A stretch of 64,000 nucleotides of DNA from Bacteroidia bacterium. Its GTDB lineage: Bacteria; Bacteroidota; Bacteroidia; Flavobacteriales_E; Vicingaceae. Every line of letters starts with the position of its first letter. Within the stretch, counting starts at the first letter, position 1. The stretch covers positions 1 through 64,000 of the forward strand of contig JAUIMG010000011.1 of NCBI GenBank assembly GCA_030433355.1, read 5' to 3'. A model generated the notes under the pieces. That model saw only the letters and a program-made list of their open reading frames with translations, was not told the DNA's origin and ran no database searches. The position numbers were made by a program, and so were the translations under genes. This document shows positions 9,130 to 17,590 of the stretch, one piece after another.

Positions 9130-10192
9130 GTCTTTTGCCAAATAGATGGGGTTTAGTTACTAAAAATAACGAAACAAGAATCAATATAGCATATATAGAA
9201 AAAAGAATTGTAAACAAATGACTCCATTTTTCAATGGTAAGAGCTATTAATAGGATAACATTAGAAATAAGGCCTATTCCCAAAACAATTAAAGCTACAG
9301 ATTGATCTGAAAAGCCAAGATAGGAGAGGTGATGTGTTGTATGGTCTTTTCCTCCTACAAAAGGAGAAGTTCCTCTACTTAATCTATTAATTACTACAGT
9401 AGTTGTATCTGATATTGGCACTAAAAATGCCAAAAGAGGTAAAAGGAATTGTTTTGATTCAACAGTACCTTGGTCTGTATAATTCCATAATATATTTATA
9501 GATAAGGCTGCTAAGGAAATACCTAGAAACTGACTTCCTGTATCTCCCATATACATTTTTGAAGGGTTCCAATTAAAAAATAGAAAGCCTAAGAGAGCGC
9601 CAATTAGTCCAATGATTAATATAAAATAGAAAGTTTGAAATTCTTGAAATATCACTAAAACCAAAAGCATTGCAACTAAGGAGGAGATGGAGGCAATTGT
9701 TGTAACGCCATCCATATTATCAAGCATATTTATTGAATTCATTAACCCTACAACCCAAATAAAAGTGAATATGTAATTAATCCAATTGATATCAAATACA
9801 TCTATGCTATTACCTGTGGTAATTAATATAATAGCGCAAAGAGCCTGCCCAATAGATTTAAATGCAGGATTAGTATTGTAGGCATCATCAGTAAGACCAA
9901 TTAAAAAGCCTACTGCACATGCTATAAGAATGCCAATTAATTTAAGGTTAGAAGCTAATAGAAATCCATTAAATAGATAGGGGCCAACAGTTAATACTAG
10001 AAGGAAAACAATAAAAAAGGAAATGCCTCCAAATGCTGGTTTAGAAGTTGTGTTCCATCGAATAACTTTATCATCTATATTACGGATACCCAAATTCTTA
10101 GAAAATTTTAGAAAAATTCTATTAATGAGGATACTAAATCCTAAAGCAGCTAAAAACAAAAGAGATACTTTTATGACGAACTCATTATTCAT
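9092..10192 (-). CDS. WecA/TagO-like undecaprenyl-phosphate GlcNAc-1-phosphate transferase (MraY family)
   Basis: 366 residues with about ten or eleven membrane helices. Family motifs are 'NMLDNMDGVT' (catalytic Asp pair), 'KMYMGDTGSQFLG' and the cytoplasmic 'VGGKDHTTHHLS' histidine loop. Enzymes with this arrangement transfer a sugar-1-phosphate from a UDP-sugar to undecaprenyl phosphate to start O-antigen, capsule or teichoic acid synthesis. The neighbours (rmlC, wzc, wza) support exopolysaccharide initiation rather than MraY function. The sugar, GlcNAc or another HexNAc, cannot be read from the sequence. It overlaps rmlC by 8 nt upstream, and the transglycosylase start lies inside its 3' end. 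Confidence 0.92.
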   Translation of the reverse strand: MNNEFVIKVSLLFLAALGFSILINRIFLKFSKNLGIRNIDDKVIRWNTTSKPAFGGISFFIVFLLVLTVGPYLFNGFLLASNLKLIGILIACAVGFLIGLTDDAYNTNPAFKSIGQALCAIILITTGNSIDVFDINWINYIFTFIWVVGLMNSINMLDNMDGVTTIASISSLVAMLLVLVIFQEFQTFYFILIIGLIGALLGFLFFNWNPSKMYMGDTGSQFLGISLAALSINILWNYTDQGTVESKQFLLPLLAFLVPISDTTTVVINRLSRGTSPFVGGKDHTTHHLSYLGFSDQSVALIVLGIGLISNVILLIALTIEKWSHLFTILFSIYAILILVSLFLVTKPHLFGKRHDAKERSIKKTA

Positions 10193-10733
10193 TAAAAGGG
10201 CTTATTAATTCATCAAAACTTGGGGATTCATTGTCTTTGTCAGAAACTATTGGATTCTGGATTCCCCAATCTATTCCTAGGTTTCTATCGTTCCAAAGTA
10301 CTGAGCCTTCCGATTCTTTATTGTATTCATTGCTACATTTGTACGAAAAGATAGTATTGTCTTCTAATGTTAAGAAGCCATGGGCAAAGCCTTTTGGTAC
10401 TAAAAGTTGTAATTTGTTTTCAGAGTTTAGTTCAATTGCGAAATGTTGGCCATAAGTCTTCGACTTAGTTCTAATATCCACTACAACATCTAGTACAGCT
10501 CCTTGTATAACCTGTATTAATTTATCTTGAGCAAAAGGAGGAGCTTGAAAATGAAGACCCCTTAAAACTCCTTTTTGAGATTTGGATAAATTGTCTTGTA
10601 CAAAATGATTTAAAATTCCTGCTTCTTCATAATTGCTCTTTTTATAGCTTTCAGAAAAATAACCTCTTTCATCATAAAAAACATTTGGCTCAATTACAAT
10701 TAGCCCGTCTATTTCAGTGGGTTTTACCTTCAT
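10185..10733 (-). CDS. rmlC: dTDP-4-dehydrorhamnose 3,5-epimerase
   Basis: 182 residues, single cupin domain. The catalytic His lies in 'VLRGLHFQAPP' and the partner Tyr in 'SYKCSNEYN'. 'FYDERGYFSESYK' and 'VPKGFAHGFLTLED' are classic RmlC segments. It epimerises dTDP-4-keto-6-deoxyglucose at C3 and C5 on the way to dTDP-L-rhamnose. The other rhamnose genes (rmlA, rmlB, rmlD) are not in this window, so they must be elsewhere or the product serves a different deoxysugar. The start overlaps the wzc stop (ATGA) and the stop overlaps the WecA-like start, so translation is coupled at both ends. Confidence 0.95.
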   Translation of the reverse strand: MKVKPTEIDGLIVIEPNVFYDERGYFSESYKKSNYEEAGILNHFVQDNLSKSQKGVLRGLHFQAPPFAQDKLIQVIQGAVLDVVVDIRTKSKTYGQHFAIELNSENKLQLLVPKGFAHGFLTLEDNTIFSYKCSNEYNKESEGSVLWNDRNLGIDWGIQNPIVSDKDNESPSFDELISPFNE

Positions 10734-13180
10734 TCTTTCTTTTTGAAAACATCTAACCAGCTTTTATTTTCTTTTTCACTCTCCTCGTAGTACCCATATC
10801 CATACCCATATCCATACCCATATCCATAGCCATAGCCGTAACCATACCCATAATTTCTCTTTTTAGAATCTACTCCATTTAATACTATAGAAAGTTTTTT
10901 GATTTTATTTTCAAGAATAAGTCGATCTACATTTTGGACAAAGTTCTTCTTAGAAAACTCTGATCGGAAAATATAAATAGGGTAATCGGCTTTTCTAATC
11001 ACATCAATTCCGTCAGTTACTAATCCTACAGGAGGGTTGTCTATAATAATTAAATCGTAAGTTTTTTTAAGGTATTCAATTATCTCATCAAGTTTGCCAT
11101 TAATAATAAGTTCAGATGGATTAGGTGGAACAGGCCCAGCCGTAATAAAATCTAAATTTTCTTGCTTACTGTGGTGAATACAGTTATCAATTTTGTCTTT
11201 TTCAATAAGCAAGGTGCTCATACCACTTATATTCTCAACATCAAAACCTTTATGAATTTTTGGTTTTCTCATGTCTAAATCTAAGATGATTACTTTCTTG
11301 CCACTGTAAGCAATGATTCCCCCTAAATTTATTGCTATAAACGTTTTACCTTCTCCAGAAATAGTTGAGGTAACTGCCATTAATTTAGGCCCTTCATCTT
11401 TCGAAATAAATTGAAGATTTGTTCTAATCGATCTAAAAGATTCTGCTATTAGAGATTTAGGGTTCTTATTTACAATTAATTGAGAAACAGGAATGTCTTT
11501 TTTGTATTTAGGTATTAATCCTAATACGCTTAAAGTGGTAGAAGATTGCTTAACTATTTCATTTACAGAGGTAATCTGATTATGGAATAGATACTTAACT
11601 ATAAGGAAGAATAAGTTTAAAAATATTCCTAAGACGAAAAAGCTTGCTAGAATAATATTCTTGTTTGGAGATATAGGCTGCTCAGGAATTTTGGCAGGGT
11701 CTAAAACATTTAAATCAGAGGTATAGCCTTGAATTGAGATGGAATATTCTGTTTTTTTCTCAATTAATAAAGTATAAAACTTCTCATTTATGTCATACGT
11801 TCTTTGTAGTCTTAATAATTCAATTTCTTGATCAGGCATATCGTAGAATTCGCCTTCTATTTTTGCCGATTTAGCCTCTAAATTAGCTTTACGATCATTT
11901 AGCTTATTCATTAATGAGCTAACACTGCTAATTATGAGATTTTTTTGAATCTCAATTTGATATTCTATTTCTTCTACAGGTGCACTTCCTTCTCTGGTTG
12001 TATATAATAGCTTTTGTTTCTCAAGTAACAGCTTATTTAACCCCTCCACTAATACCATAATGCTTCCTTCATAGGTGGTGCCAACTAACAAAGGAATCAA
12101 TTCATAAACATCCATGTTTTCCCCTTGGATTTGGATTTGTTTTATTATTTCTTCAAGCAGCGTAATCTGAATTTCAAGTTCTACCTGAGCCTCGTCTAAC
12201 TGGTTCAAGCGATCAATAAAAATGGTTGATACTTCTTTTACATCAGAAATATTGTTTTTCCTCTTAAAATCTTGAATTTTTCTTTCTGAAACTTTCTGTT
12301 GTTCATAAACTGCACTAATTTGACTGCTTAGGAAGTCTAAAATTTGTTTTGCACTTTGTTTTTTTCTTTCAACATTATATTTTTTAAACTCCTTTACTAG
12401 AGAAGTAATAATATCTTTTGCTTTGATTCTATTATTATCGCTGTAAGCAATTTTAACAGTCTTTGCGCTAGGATTTTGAATTTCAATTTCTAGATTGCTT
12501 AGAACAGATTTTGTGAAAGTGTTAATGTTGTTAATTACAAAAAAGTAGTTTAAAGGTTTTACAGCATTCGTTTCTCTATCTATGGTTTCAAAGTCATTCA
12601 CCTTAACTTTAAGTGTAGCAAAGGGTAACTCAACTAACTGACCAAAAATGATATCAATCTCTTTCTCATTCTTTCCTCCCCATATTAATTTTCCTGATCG
12701 TTTATCTTTAAACAGTATGTCAATTCTAAGGCTAGAGGTTGCACTATCTTTTTGAAATAAAGTGACTTCAAATGGAGAGCTTTTATAAATTTCATTTGTC
12801 AAAAATTGACCTTGCGTAAAGTAGCTTACTTCTAAAGGGAGTTGTAGAATAGAATTCTTGACGATTAATGCTGATTTTAGAATCTCTAATTCAGCAGAAA
12901 TGTCATTTGTTTCATAATAGTCTTCTACATCAAGAACTGTATTCGCTTTATTCGATTTCTCTATTTGTATAATAGTTTCTGCCTTGTATACTGGGGCTGA
13001 GTACCTTATATAAATAAAACTTCCTAAAGCGGCTATACCAAATGTTAGCAATACCCAAAGGATATTCTTCTTGAAGATGTATAGAAATAATCCTAGATCA
13101 AACTCCGTATTGAAATTGCTTAATTGCTCTTTATAGCGATTAATAGATTCAATTTCATTTTTTTCAATATGATTATACAA
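10730..13180 (-). CDS. wzc: Wzc-type polysaccharide co-polymerase / BY tyrosine kinase with Gly-Tyr tail
   Basis: 816 residues. An N-terminal Wzz-like chain-length domain has membrane helices near 40-60 ('LWVLLTFGIAALGSFIY') and near 515 ('IILASFFVLGIFLNLFF'), with long coiled coils between. The C-terminal kinase (about 575-770) has Walker A 'SGEGKTFIAIN', Walker A' 'LDLDMRKPK' and Walker B 'LIIIDNPP'. The protein ends in a tyrosine cluster of ten alternating Gly-Tyr pairs, encoded at 10787-10852, then a charged end. Such Tyr-rich tails are the autophosphorylation sites that control polymer length and export in known BY-kinases. The start codon appears to be TTG at 13180, 11 nt after the wza stop; no ATG is available in the N-terminal region. 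Confidence 0.95.
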   Translation of the reverse strand: MYNHIEKNEIESINRYKEQLSNFNTEFDLGLFLYIFKKNILWVLLTFGIAALGSFIYIRYSAPVYKAETIIQIEKSNKANTVLDVEDYYETNDISAELEILKSALIVKNSILQLPLEVSYFTQGQFLTNEIYKSSPFEVTLFQKDSATSSLRIDILFKDKRSGKLIWGGKNEKEIDIIFGQLVELPFATLKVKVNDFETIDRETNAVKPLNYFFVINNINTFTKSVLSNLEIEIQNPSAKTVKIAYSDNNRIKAKDIITSLVKEFKKYNVERKKQSAKQILDFLSSQISAVYEQQKVSERKIQDFKRKNNISDVKEVSTIFIDRLNQLDEAQVELEIQITLLEEIIKQIQIQGENMDVYELIPLLVGTTYEGSIMVLVEGLNKLLLEKQKLLYTTREGSAPVEEIEYQIEIQKNLIISSVSSLMNKLNDRKANLEAKSAKIEGEFYDMPDQEIELLRLQRTYDINEKFYTLLIEKKTEYSISIQGYTSDLNVLDPAKIPEQPISPNKNIILASFFVLGIFLNLFFLIVKYLFHNQITSVNEIVKQSSTTLSVLGLIPKYKKDIPVSQLIVNKNPKSLIAESFRSIRTNLQFISKDEGPKLMAVTSTISGEGKTFIAINLGGIIAYSGKKVIILDLDMRKPKIHKGFDVENISGMSTLLIEKDKIDNCIHHSKQENLDFITAGPVPPNPSELIINGKLDEIIEYLKKTYDLIIIDNPPVGLVTDGIDVIRKADYPIYIFRSEFSKKNFVQNVDRLILENKIKKLSIVLNGVDSKKRNYGYGYGYGYGYGYGYGYGYGYYEESEKENKSWLDVFKKKE
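10787..10852 (-). repeat. In-gene 6/12-bp repeat encoding the Gly-Tyr tail of Wzc
   Basis: On the coding strand the unit TATGGGTATGGA (12 bp, itself two 6-bp Tyr-Gly codon pairs) recurs three times. It then decays into synonymous variants with GGC, GGT and TAC codons, giving ten Gly-Tyr pairs. The reading frame is preserved by any gain or loss of 6 bp, so tail length can vary by slippage without disrupting the gene. Confidence 0.9.
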
Positions 13181-13191
13181 AATAATCTGTT

Positions 13192-13953
13192 TTATGGAAG
13201 TGTTTGAAGAATAACAAAAAGCGTAACTAAACTAGTTACAAATGCTAGGGTAGGAGCTGATTCGTTAATTACCTGTCGGACTGTAGTGCCCTCAGGTTCA
13301 ACATAGATAATATCATTTGCTTGCAAAACGATATTGGCATTTTTTAAGCCCTCAATGGTAGATAAATCGATTAAATATACTTCAGGGTCTCTTAAATCAC
13401 CTCTTATGAGTTTTATTCTATTTGCCTTTCCTCTATCTGTAAGACCGCCGGCTTGAGCTAGGGCTTCTAAAAGCATCACGTTATTATTTTGCAAAGTAAT
13501 TACTCTTCCTAGTCCTTCATTGCCCGGAAAGATAGTAACTCTTCTGTTGGTTATATCCAGCATAATAAATGGGTCTATATATACTTCTTCGTACAGGCTT
13601 TCTAAGTACAATTCTGCTTCCCTTAGGGTTTTGCCAGCAATTTTCACTCGGCCAATTATTGGTAGATTAACTATACTATCATATTCAATTAAGTATTGAA
13701 TGCCAATATTTAATTGTTGTACCTGTTGCATGTTTTCATTCGTAACATCAATCAGTTTAAAACCATTATTAGTAAAAAGCCTAAAACTTAATATGTCATT
13801 CGGAGATATTACATATTCAGAACTTTGAACTTCACTTGGAACATCATACACAAAATCATCCGGTGTTTTAAACATGATGCTAGGGTTAAATGGCGCACAA
13901 GAAAACAAAAAAGAGATTAAGATAATTACTAATGGTAGATGACGTATTCTCAT
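13192..13953 (-). CDS. wza: Wza-like polysaccharide export lipoprotein
   Basis: 253 residues. The N-terminus has a lipoprotein signal ('ILISFLFSCAPF', lipidated Cys near 19). Next comes a polysaccharide export (Poly_export/PES) domain ('VISPNDILSFRLF', 'LPIIGRVKIAGKTLREAE', 'LYEEVYIDPFIMLDI') and one SLBB-like segment ('VITLQNNNVMLLEALAQAGG', 'LQANDIIYVEP'). A C-terminal hydrophobic helix ('LAFVTSLVTLFVILQTLP') may cross the outer membrane, as in Wza. It should form the outer-membrane exit channel partnered with the Wzc encoded 11 nt downstream. It is shorter than E. coli Wza (about 380), as usual in Bacteroidota. Confidence 0.93.
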   Translation of the reverse strand: MRIRHLPLVIILISFLFSCAPFNPSIMFKTPDDFVYDVPSEVQSSEYVISPNDILSFRLFTNNGFKLIDVTNENMQQVQQLNIGIQYLIEYDSIVNLPIIGRVKIAGKTLREAELYLESLYEEVYIDPFIMLDITNRRVTIFPGNEGLGRVITLQNNNVMLLEALAQAGGLTDRGKANRIKLIRGDLRDPEVYLIDLSTIEGLKNANIVLQANDIIYVEPEGTTVRQVINESAPTLAFVTSLVTLFVILQTLP

Positions 13954-14007
13954 AAGATAGGTGTAAAGTGCAAATCTATTAATTATTGCAGCTTAAAATG
14001 CAGAAAA

Positions 14008-15195
14008 TTAAGATAGTATTTCTTGATAGGTTTCATCCATATCTCTTATAAGTCTGCTATAATGAAACTTTTCCTTTACATGCTGCCAGCCGTTTTTCCC
14101 CATTTGTATTCGAAGCTCATCATTTTCTACTAGTTTCAGCATTTTAAGAACAAATGAGTCCAAATCTGTCTTTTCCGTTAAAAATGCTGTTTCATTTGGT
14201 ATCACAGTGTTAGTAACGCCGCCAACTCTTGTTGTAACTATTGGTTTGTTTGAAGCTTGAGCTTCAATTAGACTAACAGGGGTCCCTTCATTAAGTGAAG
14301 TTAAAGCAATTATATCTAATCCGGCATTCGCAATGTCAATTTCTTTAATCCAAGAAGTGAAATGGACCGATGCTTTTTTCCCTTTCTCAAAATCTCCATT
14401 TAGAAAATCTAAACCAAGTTCATTGGAATAAGATTTTATACTTTCTCTTTCACTGCCATCACCAATAATAAATGCCCTAACATTTTTGCTAGTCTGTTCT
14501 TTAACCTTTTTAAACGCTTCTAAAAAAAATCGATGGTTCTTAATTGGAGCTAATCTTCCAATTATGCCAATAGCTATATCTTCTTCTGCTAAACTAAATT
14601 GCTCTCTAAAAAAAATTCTCTTAGTGGCTATATCGTCTTGAAATTTATCTAGCTCAAATCCTAAAGGAATTACTTTTATTTTGTCTGGATTACAGATATT
14701 ATATTTTCTACTTAGCTCTAATTTTTGTCTTTCGCTTATAGCTATTATCTTATCCGTTTTAAGTGCAAGTGCTCTTTCAACATTCTTATAAAATGAAGTC
14801 TTTATACTTCCAAAGTATGAGTGAAATACATGGCCATGAAAAGTATGGACTAATTTGGCATTGCCATTAGCCAAAGAGGCAATTCTACCCAAAGCTCCTG
14901 CTTTAGATGCATGCGTATGTATAATATCGGGCTTAAACTCTTTAATTATTTGCTTGATTTTTAAAAATGCCTTTCTATCCTGCCTAAGACCTAAGTCTCT
15001 GTGCATATCCTCTATTAAAGTGCCGGATATTCCAAGATTTTCAAGTATGAATTTTGAGCTTTCTTCTGATTTATCTTCCTTTCCCCCTATAAGCATTGTT
15101 TCATACTTAGGACTCATGTATTTAGTTAGGAGAGCGGCATTGAAAGTAGGACCTCCTAAATTAAAACGATTTATTATTCTTAATACCTTGGGCAT
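14008..15195 (-). CDS. GT4-family glycosyltransferase
   Basis: 395 residues, GT-B fold. The N-terminal acceptor domain has 'RIINRFNLGGPTFNA' and 'IIHTHASKAGALGRIAS'. The C-terminal domain has 'IGIIGRLAPIKNH' and the E-x7-E region 'LTSLNEGTPVSLIEAQASN', which binds the nucleotide-sugar diphosphate in GT4 enzymes. No membrane segment is present, so it works at the cytoplasmic face. Its position between wza and the amidotransferase gene implies a role in assembling the repeat unit. Donor and acceptor cannot be deduced. The start is ATG at 15195, 36 nt after the asparagine-synthase-like gene. Confidence 0.92.
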   Translation of the reverse strand: MPKVLRIINRFNLGGPTFNAALLTKYMSPKYETMLIGGKEDKSEESSKFILENLGISGTLIEDMHRDLGLRQDRKAFLKIKQIIKEFKPDIIHTHASKAGALGRIASLANGNAKLVHTFHGHVFHSYFGSIKTSFYKNVERALALKTDKIIAISERQKLELSRKYNICNPDKIKVIPLGFELDKFQDDIATKRIFFREQFSLAEEDIAIGIIGRLAPIKNHRFFLEAFKKVKEQTSKNVRAFIIGDGSERESIKSYSNELGLDFLNGDFEKGKKASVHFTSWIKEIDIANAGLDIIALTSLNEGTPVSLIEAQASNKPIVTTRVGGVTNTVIPNETAFLTEKTDLDSFVLKMLKLVENDELRIQMGKNGWQHVKEKFHYSRLIRDMDETYQEILS

Positions 15196-15231
15196 AATTG
15201 AGCTACAAAAATACTTAATTCATCGATGAAA

Positions 15232-17127
15232 TTAGCCAATATATCTTTTCCACCAATTATTAAATACAATTAAAGCCCATACATTTCCTTGCGCATCAAT
15301 AGGGTTTTTTGACTTTAGCTTCTCTCTTAGCTGTTTTACACTAGATAAATTAAAGATGTTTTGATTTTTTATAAACTCATCAGATAGTAAATCTTCATAA
15401 ATTAATTCTTTTAGTTCTTTGTTAAACCATTGTAAAAGAGGTACTTCAAATCCTTGTTTTGGCCTGGAATATATTTCTTCAGGAAGGTAGCTTTTTGCGA
15501 TATCTGTTAAAATTCTCTTTTTACCATCTTTATTTATCTTAAAGTTTGCGGGTAAATTAAATGCATAATCTACTATTTTATGACTTAAAAATGGGGTTCT
15601 AACTTCTAGGCTATTTGCCATCGACATCATATCTACTTTCCTTAGCATATCGCTTAGTAGAACCATTTTTACATCTGAAAGTAAAATAGCATTGAAATCT
15701 TCGCTCTCTTTAATCGTTTGAATTAAATTATTTTTTCTTTTCAGATAAACATCAGCTTTAATTGGGTCACTTAGTAAATTAGACGCATCAGCTTCATTCA
15801 TGAGACCCGCCCATAGCCAGTATCTTTCTTCTCTTTTCAGCATAGAGCCTGAGGCAAATTTGTCAAACTTTCTAAAATAATTACCTAAAGTGGTATTCCT
15901 ATTCTTAGGAGCAATAGTCCATACAGGCTTTAATTTGCTGATGAGATCCGCTTTAAAACCTTTTTGGCGAACTTGAAATTCACCCATGTGTTTATAATAT
16001 CCTGCAAATAATTCATCTGCTCCATCCCCTGATAAGGCAACTTTAACATGTTGAGAAGTATTCGCGCTTAAAGCATTTACAGCTAATGCTGAAGAATCTG
16101 CAAAAGGTTCATCTATATAATCTAAAGTTTGATATAAACTTTTAAGTAGATCAGCGTTTTTTAAGTAAAAAATATGATGGTTTGTCTTGTATTTTTTAGC
16201 TACAATTTGCGAATAATAACTCTCATCAAAATGACTTTGGTTTTCAAAACCTATAGAGAATGTAGATAAGTCTTTTATTTCTTTACTAGCAATTGCTGTA
16301 ATTAATGATGAATCTATACCTCCACTTAAAAAAGTACCCAAAGGAACATCCGATACTAATCTTTCTTGAACAGACTCAACTAGTAATTCTTCTAAATGAA
16401 TTTTCGCTACATCGTAAGATTTAATGTAATTAGCAGATTGCGAAAAATCGTAATCTATTTGATAAAATGGTATGGTCTGTATTTTATTGCTACTATCTAT
16501 CTTGAGATAATGACCAGGTTCTAGTTTTTTTACTCCTTCAATAATTGAGTGAGGTTCTGGTATGTAATTTAGTTGCAAGTAGGTATATAAGGAAGTGTTA
16601 TCAATCTTTCTCTCAATGGGGTAAGAAAGAATGGCCTTCATTTCTGATCCAAAGTAAAATTGATTTTCACTTTTATAATAGAGTAAAGGTTTTATTCCAA
16701 ATCTATCTCGTGCAATGAAGGTAGTTTCTTCTGCTGAATCATAAATGGCAAAAGCAAAAAAGCCCTTCAGCTTATTTAAACAAGAAGAACCAAAAAGAAT
16801 GAAGGCATTAAGTAAGACCTCCGTATCACTTTCTGTTCGAAAACTAACTCCCTTTGCTAAAAGCTCCTGCTTTATACTTTTATAGTTATAGATTTCACCA
16901 TTGAATACAATGCTATACCTTCCACTGGCATCAAAAAATGGTTGATTAGCAGCCGGATTAGTATCAATAATAGAAAGTCTGGCATGCCCCAGTGAGGCTT
17001 TTTGGAATCGAGTGTGATTCTGATTGTCGGGACCTCTTTTATTTAAAGTTGAGCTAGCTATTTCTACAGCTTTAAAATCCTTCTCCTCAAGGATAGAGTT
17101 GCTTATGATACCTGTAATCCCACACAT
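15232..17127 (-). CDS. asnB: Asparagine synthase (glutamine-hydrolysing)-like amidotransferase
   Basis: 631 residues. An N-terminal class II glutaminase starts 'MCGITGIIS', with the nucleophile Cys2 exposed after Met removal. The synthetase domain has the ATP pyrophosphatase loop 'FLSGGIDSSLITAIAS' near residue 260 and 'ALSGDGADELFAGYYKH'. The family makes Asn from Asp and glutamine. Copies inside polysaccharide loci, as here between a GT4 and DUF423, often amidate uronic acids instead (WbpS-like), and that is my inference for this one. The C-terminal 'SRPKQGFEVPLLQWF' is typical of this group. It is separated from DUF423 by 1 nt. Confidence 0.9.
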   Translation of the reverse strand: MCGITGIISNSILEEKDFKAVEIASSTLNKRGPDNQNHTRFQKASLGHARLSIIDTNPAANQPFFDASGRYSIVFNGEIYNYKSIKQELLAKGVSFRTESDTEVLLNAFILFGSSCLNKLKGFFAFAIYDSAEETTFIARDRFGIKPLLYYKSENQFYFGSEMKAILSYPIERKIDNTSLYTYLQLNYIPEPHSIIEGVKKLEPGHYLKIDSSNKIQTIPFYQIDYDFSQSANYIKSYDVAKIHLEELLVESVQERLVSDVPLGTFLSGGIDSSLITAIASKEIKDLSTFSIGFENQSHFDESYYSQIVAKKYKTNHHIFYLKNADLLKSLYQTLDYIDEPFADSSALAVNALSANTSQHVKVALSGDGADELFAGYYKHMGEFQVRQKGFKADLISKLKPVWTIAPKNRNTTLGNYFRKFDKFASGSMLKREERYWLWAGLMNEADASNLLSDPIKADVYLKRKNNLIQTIKESEDFNAILLSDVKMVLLSDMLRKVDMMSMANSLEVRTPFLSHKIVDYAFNLPANFKINKDGKKRILTDIAKSYLPEEIYSRPKQGFEVPLLQWFNKELKELIYEDLLSDEFIKNQNIFNLSSVKQLREKLKSKNPIDAQGNVWALIVFNNWWKRYIG

Positions 17128-17128
17128 T

Positions 17129-17506
17129 TTACAACTTCTTAATTAGTCTGAAAATTAACAAGCCCCAAGCACTAATAAGAATAGTTCCGCCAATAGGGGT
17201 AATAGGACCAAGCACTTTCAAATAGTTCCATGCTAAATATTCGTTGATACTCAATAAATAGATTGAAACAGAAAATAGAATAACACCTGAAATGATCAGA
17301 TTTAAGATCAATTTACTCTGTAATTCTTTAATGGATGCTAATGCAATAAGTAGAATAGCATGGTACATTTGGTATCTTACACCTACTTGAAAGGAGTTTA
17401 TTTTATCTTCGCTTAGTATGTTTTCTAAACCATGAGCTCCAAAGGCACCTAATATAATTGCTATTAGACCAAAGATAAATCCGCTAAGTAAAAAGCTTTT
17501 CTTCAT
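17129..17506 (-). CDS. DUF423 family small membrane protein (YgdD-like)
   Basis: About 125 residues with four predicted membrane helices. The opening 'FGLIAIILGAFGAHGLENIL' and 'QVGVRYQMYHAILLIALAS' are the DUF423 hallmarks. I take the start at 17506 (MKKSFLLSG), which begins directly with the first helix; an in-frame upstream start at 17527 would add seven residues. The molecular function of the family is unknown. It is the first gene of the minus-strand run through the polysaccharide block, 1 nt before the amidotransferase gene, and is divergent from the saccharopine-dehydrogenase-like gene. Confidence 0.88.
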   Translation of the reverse strand: MKKSFLLSGFIFGLIAIILGAFGAHGLENILSEDKINSFQVGVRYQMYHAILLIALASIKELQSKLILNLIISGVILFSVSIYLLSINEYLAWNYLKVLGPITPIGGTILISAWGLLIFRLIKKL

Positions 17507-17590
17507 GCTAAAGTTTAAGATAGCCAATTTAGTACTTTCAGCTATTGTTCTTCCGTTCTGTTAAGATTAATTTAGGCACTTTAGTACGGT

